The position numbers and the translations under genes are program-made. Below, piece after piece: positions 18,134 to 27,397 of a stretch of DNA of 64,000 nt. The DNA is from Piscinibacter aquaticus (GTDB taxonomy: Bacteria > Pseudomonadota > Gammaproteobacteria > Burkholderiales > Burkholderiaceae_C), in the NCBI GenBank assembly GCA_007994965.1, contig VOPW01000001.1:124001-188000 (forward strand), written 5' to 3'. Position 1 is the first letter of the stretch. Each line of letters starts with the position of its first letter. Below the pieces are notes generated by a model. The model saw only the letters and a program-made list of their open reading frames with translations, searched no databases and was not told the origin of the DNA.

Positions 18134-18167
18134 AACGGGGCCCGGCATGCGAGTGCCCGGCCCCGTT
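18134..18167 (+). terminator. GC-rich hairpin after tetraheme gene
   Basis: AACGGGGCCCGGCA and TGCCCGGCCCCGTT pair with a single C-C mismatch around a 6-nt loop. There is no long T-run, so termination may be partial, letting some transcript reach the PPIase gene at 18206. Confidence 0.6.
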
Positions 18168-18205
18168 CGATTTCCGGAACCGATCACACGACGAGGAACA
18201 CGACC

Positions 18206-19210
18206 ATGCCATCGGCCTCACGAGCCTTCCTCGCGCCGCTGTATGCCGCGACGCTGTCCGCGCTGCTGGCCGCGGCCGTGCCCGCGCATGCCGGCGATCG
18301 CTTCGCCACCGTTGGCGAGACCGTGATCAGCGCCGCCGACTACCAGCGTGCGCTGTCGGTGGCGATGCGCAAGAAGTACTACCACGCCAAGCCGCCGGAA
18401 GCGGAGTACGCGAAGTTCCAGCGCGAGGTCGGCGACGACGTGGTCAACCGCGTGCTGCTGCTGGCCGAGGCGAAGCGCCGCGGCATCCAGCCCGACCGCG
18501 CGATGATCGACGCCACCGTGGCCGGCTACGACAGGCAGTACGGCGGCAGCGCCAACTGGAAGGCCAACCGCGAGAAGATGCTCGCCGCGGTGGTGCCGCA
18601 GCTCGAGGCCGAGAGCCTGCTCGATCGCCTCGGCAAGCTGGTGAAGAACGTGCCCGAGCCGAGCGAGGCGGTGGCGCGGGCCTACTACGAGAAGCACAAG
18701 GACCTGTTCGTCGAACCCGAGCAGGTCAAGCTCAGCGTCATCCTGCTCAAGGTCGACCCGAGCTCGCCGCAGGCGGTGTGGAACAGCGCGAAGGACGAGG
18801 CCCAGGCCATCCACCGCAGGCTCAAGGCCGGTGCCGATTTCGCCGAGCTGGCGAAGCTGCATTCCGGCGACAAGAGCGCCGCGCAGGGTGGGCAGATGGA
18901 CTACACCCACCGCGGCATGCTGCCCGAGGCCGTGCACGGCGTGGTCGATGCGCTCAAGCCCAGGGACCTCTCCGAGCCGGTGCAACTGCTCGAGGGCATC
19001 GCCATCCTGCGCCTGGACGACCGCCGCGCCGCGCAGCAGCGCCGCTTCGAGCAGGTGAAGGAACGCGCGGCCGATCTCTGGCAGCGCGAAGAAGCCCAGG
19101 CGCGCTGGGACAAGCTGATCGCCGAGCTGCGCCGCGCCACGCCCGTCCGCATCGACGAGAGCCACTATGCGCCGCTGCCCGCGACCCCGGAGAAGGCGCG
19201 CGCCGGCTGA
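18206..19210 (+). CDS. Periplasmic parvulin-type peptidyl-prolyl isomerase
   Basis: A 334-residue SurA/PrsA-like protein. The signal peptide ends near AVPAHA, followed by a helical chaperone region (residues about 25-165, with FATVGETVISAADYQRAL) and a rotamase domain (about 170-275). The latter includes VKLSVILLKVDP, GADFAELAKLHSGDKSAAQGGQMDYTHRGMLPEAVHGVVDALKPRDLSEPVQLLEGIAILRL, family-typical throughout. It likely folds exported proteins, most plausibly the neighbouring cytochromes or the beta-barrel. PPIase genes are a repeated companion of outer-surface cytochrome genes in metal-reducing bacteria. The frame is intact. Confidence 0.9.
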   Translation: MPSASRAFLAPLYAATLSALLAAAVPAHAGDRFATVGETVISAADYQRALSVAMRKKYYHAKPPEAEYAKFQREVGDDVVNRVLLLAEAKRRGIQPDRAMIDATVAGYDRQYGGSANWKANREKMLAAVVPQLEAESLLDRLGKLVKNVPEPSEAVARAYYEKHKDLFVEPEQVKLSVILLKVDPSSPQAVWNSAKDEAQAIHRRLKAGADFAELAKLHSGDKSAAQGGQMDYTHRGMLPEAVHGVVDALKPRDLSEPVQLLEGIAILRLDDRRAAQQRRFEQVKERAADLWQREEAQARWDKLIAELRRATPVRIDESHYAPLPATPEKARAG

Positions 19211-19235
19211 GTGCCGGTGGCACCACGGGTCTCCC

Positions 19236-21162
19236 ATGCGCTGGAGACGGCACGTTCGCGCCCGCTGGTTCTGCGCCGCGCTGCTGCTGCGCGCGGGCAG
19301 CGCCGGCGCCGCAGCGTTCGTGCCCGGCGCGCCCGAGGCCGACCCGCCCACCGGCGCCACCGGCCGCATCGAGCCCGAGATCGCGCTGCCGGTGGCCGGC
19401 AACGGCATCCGCTGGGAATTCGCGCCGCCGCGCTGGGGCGGCACGCTGTCGCTCGATGCGCGCCGGCTGCGCCTCGAAGACGGTTCGCGCACGAGCCAGG
19501 GCCTGCTCTACAACGACATCGAGATGGCCACGCACGTGTGGCAGCCGTGGTTCATCCAGCTGCGCGCCGGCGCCGGCTTGCTGGCGGCGCGCGACACCGC
19601 CACGCCCGCCGACGGCGCGGCCAGCACGACCACGCGCAGCCTCGCGCTGACCGGGCGCCTCGCGCTGTCGGTCTTCCCGGTCAGCCGCTTCCCGTTCGAG
19701 TTCCGCGCCGAGGTGGCCGACAGCCGCGCCGGCGGCGACACGCTCGGCGCCGACTTCCGCACCTGGCGCCTCGGCGTCACGCAGGCCTGGCGGCCGGAGA
19801 GCGGGGGCCACAGCGTCAATGCCTCGCTCGACTACAGCCGGCTCGAATCCTTCACCGGCATCGAGGACACCGTCGTCACGCTGCGCGGCACGGCGCTGCG
19901 GCAGCTGGCAGACCACTCGTTCGAGCTTTCGGCCCAGCTCAGCCGCAACGACCGCAGCGACAGCGACGACCGCACGCGCATCGGCCTGGTCAATGGCCGC
20001 CACACCTTCCACCCGGCCGAGGCGCTGCACGTGGACACGCTGGCCAGCTGGAGCGATCTGCGCCCGGCCAGCGGCGCCGGCGGCTCGCGCTTCGAGACGC
20101 GCAGCGACGTGCGGCAGCTCTCCAGCTTCGCGACGGCGGCCGCGCGAGGGTGATGCGCTGTTCTGGCCCGACTCGCCGATGTACCTGACCGGCAGCGTGC
20201 GCCTGCTCGATGCCGGTACCGCTACCGACAGCGAGCTGGCCTTCGCCGAGCAGCGCGCGCGCGCCTTCAACGGCACGCTCGGCGCGAGCGTGGAGCTCAC
20301 ACGCGAGTGGCGCGCCTCGGGCGCGCTGTCCGGCGGCTCGGTGCAGATCGACGGCCAGCCGCGCAGCCTGAATGCCACCGGCACCGGCGGCCTCACCTGG
20401 ACTTCGCACGGCCTCGCCTTCGGCGAGTGGCGCTACACGCCCTCGCTCGGCGCCAGCGGCAGCGCCACGCGCAGCAGCCAGATGCCGCTGCGCAAGGCGG
20501 CCGGCGTGCAGGGCAACCACGGCGTGTCGCGCACCTGGATGGCCGGGCCGGCCGACAGCGTCTCGGTCAACCTGACCCAGAGCCTCGCGCTGCTGCGCGA
20601 GTCGCTGACGCCCGACGTGACGCGCGCTCTCGCACTCGGCCAGCCTGTACTGGCAGGGCGCCGGCGACGGCGCGAGCCAGAGCTATGCGGGCCTGTCGGC
20701 CAGCGACTCGCGCACCTTCGCGCAGGAGACGGGCCGCTTCCAGCTGGTCAATGCGCAGTTCAGCCGCCGCACGCAGCTCACGCGCTACTCGAGCTGGAAC
20801 GGCAACCTGACCGGCAGTCGGCGCGCAGCGATGCGACGCAGCTCGACCCCTTCACCGGCACGCTGCGCCAGGCGGGCCTGGGCTGGCAGCGCTTCTACAG
20901 CGGCACGCTGAGCTACGAGCACCAGCGCTTCCTCGACGTGCCGCGGCTGCGCTACGCGCTGATCCTGACCGTCAACAGCCAGCAGCTCGAGAGCCGCGCG
21001 CTCGGCGATGTCGACGCGCCGCTGGAGCGCATCACCGAATCGCTGGAGAGCCGCGTCGACTACTCGATCGGCCGCCTCGAGGCGCGGCTGTCGGCGCGTC
21101 TGGCGCGCATCGAGGGCCGCAGCGTGACGGCGCTGTTCGCGCGCGTGCAGCGGCGCTACTGA
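19236..21162 (+). CDS. Candidate outer-membrane beta-barrel protein (breaks near 20145, 20640, 20815)
   Basis: About 640 residues after restoration, with a signal peptide (WFCAALLLRAGSAGAAA). The mature part is a long run of alternating polar and hydrophobic strands with many aromatic residues, such as WEFAPPRWGGTLSLDARRLRLED, WFIQLRAGAGLLAARD and LTWTSHGLAFGEWRYTPSLGAS. It ends in SVTALFARVQRRY, the aromatic C-terminal strand typical of outer-membrane proteins. It has no haem sites. Located between the PPIase and the c7 genes, it could be the porin of an outer-membrane electron conduit of MtrB/PioB type, but no family match was recognised and this role is inferred. Confidence 0.6.
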
Positions 21163-21195
21163 ACCCCTTCATCCATCGAACCCGGAGTCCTTCCC

Positions 21196-21666
21196 GTGAA
21201 CACCCTGCCCCTCCTGCGACGGCCCTGGCGCAGCCTGCTGGCCGCCTTCGCCGCGGTGCTGCTGCTGTGGAGCGCCGCGCCGCCCGACGCGCAGGCCGAA
21301 TACGGCGACGTCGTCATCAACAACTACTCCGATGCCGCCGGCATGCGGCCGGTGGTGTTTCCGCACTGGTTCCACCGCGTGCGTTTCCGCTGCAAGGTCT
21401 GCCACGCCGACCTCGGCTTCGAGTTCAAGGCCGGCGGCAACCAGATCAACATGCTGAAGATCATCGACGGCCAGTACTGCGGCGCCTGCCACAACGGCGA
21501 GATCGCCTGGAGCGCGGAGAACTGCAACCTCTGCCACTCGGGCAAGCCCGGCACGGTGACGCAGGTGCACGAGAGCACGCTGCAGAAGCTCGGCGGCCCC
21601 TCGGGGGCGCCGGCGGCCGCCGCCTCCCCGGTGATCTCCGGCGCCAGTGCGCCGGCGCGCAAGTGA
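21196..21666 (+). CDS. Triheme c7-type cytochrome
   Basis: A 156-residue protein with a GTG start after a GGAG-like site. The signal peptide ends in DAQA, followed by EYGDVVINNYSD, VVFPHWFHRVRFRCKVCH, GQYCGACHNGEIAW and ENCNLCHSGKPG: three CXXCH sites and extra histidines (PHWFHR) for bis-His ligation, as in the triheme c7 family. An Ala/Pro-rich tail follows. The product at 24994 is a close paralogue with the same EYGDVVIN start. Likely a periplasmic electron carrier of low potential. Confidence 0.88.
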   Translation: MNTLPLLRRPWRSLLAAFAAVLLLWSAAPPDAQAEYGDVVINNYSDAAGMRPVVFPHWFHRVRFRCKVCHADLGFEFKAGGNQINMLKIIDGQYCGACHNGEIAWSAENCNLCHSGKPGTVTQVHESTLQKLGGPSGAPAAAASPVISGASAPARK

Positions 21667-21677
21667 AGGGGCCGGCC

Positions 21678-22701
21678 ATGAAGCGCATCGTCATCGCAGC
21701 GCTCGCCGCGGCGGGCCTCTTCCTCAGTGCCTTCGACAGCTTCGCGCAGGCGGGCAAGAGCGTCTACGACGCGGCCTGCGCCGGCTGCCACGGCAGCGGC
21801 GTGCTCGGCGCGCCGAAGTTCGGCGACGGCGCCGCCTGGGGCGCCCGCGCCAAGGCGGCCGGCGGCATCGACGGGCTCGTCAAGAGCGCCACCGCCGGCA
21901 CCGCCAAGGGCATGCCGCCCAAGGGCGGCCGGGCCGACCTGAGCACCGCGCAGCTGAAGGAGACCATCGAGTACATGATGAGCGGCGGCAAGGCCCGCGG
22001 TGGCGGCGGCCAAGCCGAGCGAGAGATCCCGCGGACAAGCCAGCCGAGAAGCCTGCGGCGAAACCCGCCCCGGCCGCGGCGGCCGCGCCTGCCCCGGCGC
22101 CGGCCGCCACCCCGGCAGTCGCCACGCCGGCCACTCCCCCGAAGCCACGCTGGCTGCCGCGCGCGCGGCAGCTCCCTCGCCGACACCGAGCGCCGAGGTC
22201 AATGCCTTCAACCGGCTGCTCAAGCCGGTGGGCCGCTTCAACCGGCCGGCGGTGGAGTCGGGCATCCACGATCCGGCCAACGACATGACGCTGCAGCTGC
22301 AGCCGCCGTCGGTGGCCTTCGCCGCGATGCCCAAGAGCATGGCCGGCAACCACGTCGACTGGGTCAAGTCGCTCGACAGCAAGGCGATCGCGCCGCGCTG
22401 GGACCGCAACGATCCGGCCGCCGCCGCGGTGGTGATGGACCTGAACATCGTGCGCGAGGTGAAGGGCTCGATGCCCGACGTGGTCTACCCGCACAAGCAG
22501 CACACCGAGTGGCTGGACTGCTCGAACTGCCACCCGAAGATCTTCGTGCCGCAGAAGGGCGCCAACCAGATCAGCATGGCCTCCATCCTGCTCGGCCAGA
22601 AGTGCGGCGTGTGCCACGGCAAGGTGGCCTTCCCGGTGTCGGAATGCCGGCTGTGCCACTCGAAGACCGAGGCGGTGGTGGCCGCGGAGAAGAAGCCGTG
22701 A
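21678..22701 (+). CDS. Fusion of c5-type monoheme and c7-type triheme domains (breaks 22000-22140)
   Basis: A signal peptide (MKRIVIAALAAAGLFLSAFDSFA) leads into a monoheme domain (VYDAACAGCHGSGVLGAPKFG, then KGMPPKGGRADLS) much like the product at 15561. An Ala/Pro/Lys linker follows, with frame breaks in the low-complexity stretch 22000-22140. The C-terminal part (NAFNRLLKPVGRFNRPAVES, DVVYPHKQHTEWLDCSNCHPK, CGVCHGKVAFPVSECRLCH) is a triheme c7 domain close to the product at 24455. Four haems in total. The breaks lie only in the linker, so the alternative is two genes, but no second start or signal peptide is visible. Confidence 0.72.
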
Positions 22702-23582
22702 CGAGCGATCGGCACCTCGGCAGCGCGGCGCTGGCGGCGGCGCTGCTGGTCGGCGCGCCGGCACAGGCCCAGGCCCCCGACGACGCCACCCAGCGCGCGC
22801 AGGTCGAGCAGCGCCTGAAGCTGGTGGCCAGCCTGCTGTCGGATTCGCGCCGCGCGCAGCGCATCACCACCAGCGGCAGCGCCGAGGCGGTGGCGCATCT
22901 CGACGAAGGCCGGCTGCATCACTCGCTGGCCGGCGATCTGCTGGCCAAGGGTGACTTGAGCGGCGCACGCAAGGCCGCCGACGAGGCGCTCAAGCACCTC
23001 GGCATGGCCAGCCGCCATGTGCCCGATGCGCCGGCGCGGCGCGAGGCGGCGAAGGCGCGCCACGAGCAGTTGCTGGCCAGCGTCGAGCGCCTGCTCGAGT
23101 CGCTGCGTGCGCGCGCGGGCCGTGCCGAGGCGGCCGACGTGACCGCCGCGATGGGGCTGGTGGCGGTGAGCCGCCAGCACGCCCAGGAAGGCCGCTACGA
23201 CGACGCCAACCAGTCGCTGGCGCAGGCCGAGCGCCACGTGCTGGCCGGCATGAACCGCACGCTCAATGCCACCACGCTCGACTACACCGTGCGCGCCGGC
23301 TCGCCGGTGGAGGAGTTCCAGATCGAGCTGGCGCGGCACCGCGGCACGGCCGACCTGATTCCGCTGGCCGTGCGCGACCTGCAGCCGCGCGCCGAGGCGA
23401 TGGCGCAGATCGAGCGCTTCGGCGAGAGCCGCAGTGCGCTGTATGCGCAGGCGCTGCAGCACTTCCAGTCGGGCGACGTCGTGCAGGCGCTCGCCCACCT
23501 TCGCAACGCCACGCTGTTCGTGCAGCGGGCCCTGCTGGCGGCCGGCCTCGTCGCGCCGCAGCCCACCGGAACCACGCCATGA
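22698..23582 (+). CDS. Periplasmic helical protein of unknown function (paralogue 1)
   Basis: A 294-residue protein starting at GTG 22698, which overlaps the previous stop (GTGA). The signal peptide ends in GAPAQAQA. The rest is alpha-helical and charged, rich in Ala, Arg and Glu, with heptad-like stretches (QRAQVEQRLKLVASLLSD, ARHEQLLASVERLLESLRARAG, AQALQHFQSGDVVQALAHLRNATLFVQRALLAAG). I do not recognise a family. It shares pattern and position with the next gene (RAQVEQRLKLVASLLSDSRRAQRI against RDQVERRVQSVGTLIESSSAAQQI). Possibly a scaffold for cytochromes, since it sits between c7 genes. Function unknown. Confidence 0.75.
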   Translation: MTSDRHLGSAALAAALLVGAPAQAQAPDDATQRAQVEQRLKLVASLLSDSRRAQRITTSGSAEAVAHLDEGRLHHSLAGDLLAKGDLSGARKAADEALKHLGMASRHVPDAPARREAAKARHEQLLASVERLLESLRARAGRAEAADVTAAMGLVAVSRQHAQEGRYDDANQSLAQAERHVLAGMNRTLNATTLDYTVRAGSPVEEFQIELARHRGTADLIPLAVRDLQPRAEAMAQIERFGESRSALYAQALQHFQSGDVVQALAHLRNATLFVQRALLAAGLVAPQPTGTTP

Positions 23583-24448
23583 ATGCCCGCCGACATCGCC
23601 CCAATCTGGTCTCCCGCCTGTTTGCCGCCGTCGTGCTGGCCAGCTTCGCCTTCGGCGCCGCGGCGCAGGAGCGCGATCAGGTCGAGCGCCGCGTGCAATC
23701 GGTCGGCACGCTGATCGAGAGTTCGTCGGCCGCGCAGCAGATCGACGGCAGCGGCGTGGCCGCGGCACGCGAGCGGCGCGACAACGCACGCCTCATCCAC
23801 CGCGAGGCGGTGGCCGCGCTGGCCGCCAACGACGTGGCCGGGGCCTCCAAGCTGCTCGACCAGTGCCGCGCGCCAGATGATGGACGGCGCGCGCTGGCCA
23901 AGCCCGAGCAGGTGGCCGGCGAGAAGCACAAGCGCGACTTCGAGGCGCGGCTGGAGAGCGCCCGCGCGCTGCTGGCCGCGCAGCAGCGCATCACGCAGGA
24001 GAAGGGCGCCACGAAGGAGGCGCAGGACGCCGCGCGCAGCATCGAGCGGCAGATCGGCGAGGCGCAGGCGATCGCCGCGCAGGGCCGCCACGAGGACGCG
24101 CGGCCGGTGCTCGACCGCGCCTACCTGACCGCGCGCGTGTCGATCGAGAGCATGCGCCGCGGCGACACGCTGGTGCGCTCGCTGAACTTCGCCAGCAAGC
24201 GCGAGGAATACGACTACGAGATCGACCGCAACGACACCCACGCGATGCTGATCAAGGTGCTGCTGGCCGACCGCAAGGACGCCGCGCCGGCCATGGCGCC
24301 GTTCACCGACAAGGCCGCCGCGCTGCGCAGCGAGGCCGAGGCACAGGCGAAGAAGGGCGACCACGCCGCGGGCATCAGGCTGCTCGAGGATTCGACGCGA
24401 GAACTCGTCCGCGCCATCCGCTCCGGCGGCATCTACATCCCTGGATGA
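23579..24448 (+). CDS. Periplasmic helical protein of unknown function (paralogue 2)
   Basis: A 289-residue protein overlapping the preceding gene by 4 bp (ATGA). The signal peptide ends near FGAAAQ. It is long-helical with EARLESARALLAAQQRITQEKGATKEAQDAARSIERQIGEA-type coiled-coil character, and includes a conserved-looking LNFASKREEYDYEIDRNDTHAMLIKVLL. Its N-terminal half aligns with the preceding protein, so the two are likely duplicates. In 23865-23895 the frame gives QCRAPDDGRRA, while the adjacent frame gives the more helix-like AARQMMDGARL, suggesting a compensating indel pair. No known domain was recognised. Confidence 0.72.
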   Translation: MNARRHRPNLVSRLFAAVVLASFAFGAAAQERDQVERRVQSVGTLIESSSAAQQIDGSGVAAARERRDNARLIHREAVAALAANDVAGASKLLDQCRAPDDGRRALAKPEQVAGEKHKRDFEARLESARALLAAQQRITQEKGATKEAQDAARSIERQIGEAQAIAAQGRHEDARPVLDRAYLTARVSIESMRRGDTLVRSLNFASKREEYDYEIDRNDTHAMLIKVLLADRKDAAPAMAPFTDKAAALRSEAEAQAKKGDHAAGIRLLEDSTRELVRAIRSGGIYIPG

Positions 24449-24454
24449 ACGCGC

Positions 24455-24997
24455 ATGGGGCCACGAGGTCGACGATGGATGGCATGGGCACTCGCGATGC
24501 TGTGCAGCTCCGCGCTCGCCGCCTCCACCGCGCCCTGGCTGCCGCTGGAAAAGGACGGCCTGCACGACCCGCGCAACCCCGGCCTCCGCGAACTGCAACA
24601 GCCGGCCGATGCGCTGCGCCCGCTGCCGCGCGACACCGCCGGCAACCTGGTGCGCTGGGTGCAGGCGCTGGAGAGCGGTGCGATCAACCCGCGCACCAAC
24701 ATCCTGCCGGAGACGAAGGTACGCGTGCTCGACCAGGACATCATCGTCTCGAAGTTCGGTTCCATGCCGGCGGTGAAGTTTCCGCACCGCCAGCACACGC
24801 TGTGGCTGGACTGCTCGAACTGCCACCCCTCTCCGTTCATCGAGAAGGCGGGCGCCAACAAGCTGAACATGCAGGCCATCCTCAATGGCGAGCAATGCGG
24901 CCTGTGCCATGGCGCCGTGGCCTTTCCGCTGACCGAATGCAACCGCTGCCACAGCGTGCCCAACGAAACGCTGCGGCGGCAGGCGGGGCCGCCATGA
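24455..24997 (+). CDS. Triheme c7-type cytochrome
   Basis: A 180-residue protein with a signal peptide ending in SSALA and three CXXCH sites: CSNCH, CGLCH and CNRCH. Characteristic parts are NLVRWVQALESGAINPRT, SMPAVKFPHRQHTLWLDCSNCHPSPF, QCGLCHGAVAFPLTECNRCH. It is closely similar to the C-terminal domain of the fusion at 21678, so one probably arose from the other by duplication. It overlaps the next cytochrome gene by 4 bp (ATGA). Likely a periplasmic low-potential electron carrier. Confidence 0.87.
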   Translation: MGPRGRRWMAWALAMLCSSALAASTAPWLPLEKDGLHDPRNPGLRELQQPADALRPLPRDTAGNLVRWVQALESGAINPRTNILPETKVRVLDQDIIVSKFGSMPAVKFPHRQHTLWLDCSNCHPSPFIEKAGANKLNMQAILNGEQCGLCHGAVAFPLTECNRCHSVPNETLRRQAGPP

Positions 24998-25384
24998 GGC
25001 GCCGCCCTTCGCTGCGCGCCGCGCAGGCCCTGCTGCTGGCACTGGCCTTCACGCTGCCGCAGGGCACGCCGTTTGCCGAATACGGCGACGTGGTCATCAA
25101 CAAGCGCTCCGACAAGGAAGGCGTGCGGCCGGTGATCTTCCCGCACTGGTTCCACCGCATCCGATTCCGCTGCAAGGTCTGCCACAGCGAGCTCGGCTTC
25201 AAGATGCGCGCCGGCGCCAACGACGTGCTGATGACCGACATCGTCGACGGCAAGTTCTGCGGCATGTGCCACAACGGCAGTCGCGTGGGGGCCGGAGCGC
25301 TGCGAGCTGTGCCACTCCGGCCTGCCCAACCTGCCGCCGGGCATCGCCGGCGGCGCGCAGACCTCGGGGCCGGGGCGGTGGTGA
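24994..25384 (+). CDS. Triheme c7-type cytochrome (frame break near 25285)
   Basis: A paralogue of the product at 21196: EYGDVVINKRSDKEGVRPVIFPHWFHRIRFRCKVCH, FCGMCHNG, and after one restored base near 25285, AWGPERCELCHSGLPNLPPGIAG. It has three haem sites and a signal peptide ending around TPFA. About 130 residues. The stop at 25382-25384 overlaps the ATG of the following NHL gene (TGATG), giving tight translational coupling. It forms a cotranslated set with 24455 and the two NHL genes that follow. Confidence 0.83.
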
Positions 25385-26352
25385 TGCCGATGGCCGCGAT
25401 CATGCCGCTGCTGCGCTGCGCGACGATGGGCACGGTGCTGGCCGTGCTCGGCGCCTGCGTGACGCCGACGCCCGCGCCGCCGGTCGCATCGGCGCCGGGC
25501 GGGGTGAGCACGCTGCGGCCCTGGCGCACGCTGCAGGGCGGCTTCATCGCCCCGCCGGGCGCGGCCTTCGGCCTGCCCGCTCGGCCGGGCACCGGCGCAT
25601 TCGTCAAGCTGCTCGCACCCACCGCGATCGCGCTGCGCGGCAGCGACGTCCTGATCGCCGATGCCGGCAGCGGCCGGCTGTGGCGCGAAGACATGGCGCT
25701 GAATACGCTGACGCCGATCGCCGGGGCGCCGGTGACGCCGGGCACGCTGGTGGCGATCGGCCCCGATCTCTCGGCCTGGGTGCTCGACGGCATCACGCGC
25801 CGGTGCTGCGCTTCGCGCGCGACGGGCGGCTGCTGCAGACCACGGCGCGCGGCGCCGGCGGCGGCCTCGGTGGCCGGCTTCGCGCTGGCCGATGGCGGGG
25901 CGACGCTGCTGGTGGTCGACGACAGCCTGGGACAGTGGGTCGAGTTCCGCGGCGCCGGCGGCCTCGCGCAGCCGCGTTCCCTGCCGAGCGACGTGCGCAG
26001 CGCCGATGGCGTGGCGGTGGCCGGGGACAGCGTGTTCGTGCTCGACAAGGCACGTGGCGCCGTGCATGCGCTGCGCCGCGACGGCACGCTGCTGGCCACG
26101 CTCGGCGAGGGCGAACTGAAGCAGCCGCAGGCGGTGGCCGCCGATCGTTTCGCGCGGGTGTTCGTGGTCGATGACGCGGGCCGGACGGTGAAGCTGCTCG
26201 TGCCCGGCCGCGAGGCGCAGGTGTTCGGCGCCGAGGCGCTCGGCGTGCAGCAGATCGGCGGCATTGCGGTCGACGAGCGCTTTCTCGCCGTCAGCGACCG
26301 CGTCGGCGGCGCGGTGGTGATCCATCAGCTGGCCGGCGAGGCGCGGCCATGA
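25384..26352 (+). CDS. Beta-propeller lipoprotein, NHL-like
   Basis: About 322 residues with lipobox VLGAC. Propeller repeats are more diverged than in the other NHL proteins: APTAIALRGSDVLIADAGSGRLWRED, SADGVAVAGDSVFVLDKARGAVHALRRDG, QPQAVAADRFARVFVVDDAGRTVKLL, QIGGIAVDERFLAVSDRVGGAVVI. Between about 25800 and 25870 the frame gives CCASRATGGCCRPRRAA, while the adjacent frame gives the expected VLRFARDGRLLQTTARG. A compensating indel pair is therefore likely. It overlaps the next NHL gene by 4 bp. Two NHL lipoproteins precede the 11-haem cytochrome, where the smaller cytochromes have one each. Confidence 0.78.
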   Translation: MPMAAIMPLLRCATMGTVLAVLGACVTPTPAPPVASAPGGVSTLRPWRTLQGGFIAPPGAAFGLPARPGTGAFVKLLAPTAIALRGSDVLIADAGSGRLWREDMALNTLTPIAGAPVTPGTLVAIGPDLSAWVLDGITRRCCASRATGGCCRPRRAAPAAASVAGFALADGGATLLVVDDSLGQWVEFRGAGGLAQPRSLPSDVRSADGVAVAGDSVFVLDKARGAVHALRRDGTLLATLGEGELKQPQAVAADRFARVFVVDDAGRTVKLLVPGREAQVFGAEALGVQQIGGIAVDERFLAVSDRVGGAVVIHQLAGEARP

Positions 26353-27396
26353 GGCGGCTGACCATCCTCGTGGCCGCGTGCCTGCTCGCCGGGTGCGCCA
26401 GCACCGACGCCGTGCGCGGCACGATGCACTACGGCCTGAGCGATGCGCCCGAAGGCCAGCGCCTGCTCTGGCCGGCCGCGCCGGAGGTGCCGCGCTTCCT
26501 CTATGCCGGCACGCTCACCGGCGAAGCGAATTTCCGCCGCGAGGCGGCGACCGGACTGCGTGCGCTCGGCCGCTGGATCGTCGGTGCCGATGCCGACAAG
26601 CCGGTGGTGCTGCAGCGCCCGGCGGCGGTGATCGGCGACGACGGCGGCCGCCTCTTCGTCAGCGACACCAGCCGGCAGGCCGTCTTCGTGTTCGACGAAG
26701 CCGCGGGCGAGCTCCAGGTGTGGGACCGTGCCGGCGAGCTGCTGAACTTCGTCGCGCCGGCCGGGCTTGCCGCGGCCCGCAGCGCGGCCTCTACGTCGCC
26801 GATGCCGAGCTCGGCGTGGTGGTGCGTCTGGACGCGCAGGGCCGGCCGCTGTCGCGTTTCGGCGCCGGCGTGCTGCAGCGGCCGGTGGGCTGGCGCGCGA
26901 TGCGGCGCAGGGCCTGCTCTACGTCGCCGATGCCTACGCGCACGACATCAAGGTGTTCGACGACGCCGGCACGCTGCTGCGCACGATCGGCCGGCGCGGC
27001 AGCGGCGACGGCGAGTTCAACTTTCCGACGCACGGCCTTCGCGCACGGCGAGCTCTACGTGACCGACACGATGAACAGTCGCGTGCAGGTGTTCGACGCC
27101 GCCGGCGCGCTGCAGCGGCGCTTCGGCGAGCGCGGCCTGTACCTCGGCAACTGGTGCGGCCCAAGGGCGTGTCGGTGGATGCCGAGGGCAACGTCTACGT
27201 GGTCGAGTCGTACCACGACAGCCTGCTGGTGTTCTCGCCGCGCGGCGAGTTCCTGCTGCCCATCGGCGGCACCGGCACCTCGACCGGCCGCTTCTACCTG
27301 CCCGCTGGCGTGTGGGTCGATGCGAAGAACCGCGTGCACGTGGCCGACATGTTCAACGGCCGCATCGTGCTGTTCCAGTTTCTCGGGGGCGGCTGA
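26349..27396 (+). CDS. NHL-repeat lipoprotein (breaks near 26770, 26890, 27040, 27165)
   Basis: The signal MRRLTILVAACLLAGC has lipobox LAGC. About 345 residues after restoring four breaks. Propeller segments include RPAAVIGDDGGRLFVSDTSRQAVFVFD, AAQGLLYVADAYAHDIKVFDDAG, RRGSGDGEFNFPT, PKGVSVDAEGNVYVVESYHDSLLVF and LPAGVWVDAKNRVHVADMFNGRIVLF. It is the closest relative in design of the NHL proteins at 11533 and 15892 and is directly upstream of the 11-haem gene. The density of breaks is the highest in the window, but they fall between well conserved blades, so error is more likely than decay. Confidence 0.75.
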
Positions 27397-27397
27397 A

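Noticed and set aside
21196..25384. Recent tandem duplication as an assembly artefact (c7 genes at 21196/24994 and 21678/24455)
   Set aside because: The paralogues differ at many residues and in flanking genes, so they are diverged copies rather than a collapsed or repeated contig.
26349..27396. NHL gene as a pseudogene
   Set aside because: Four breaks, but all conserved blades are intact and unrelated essential genes nearby show the same kind of error.
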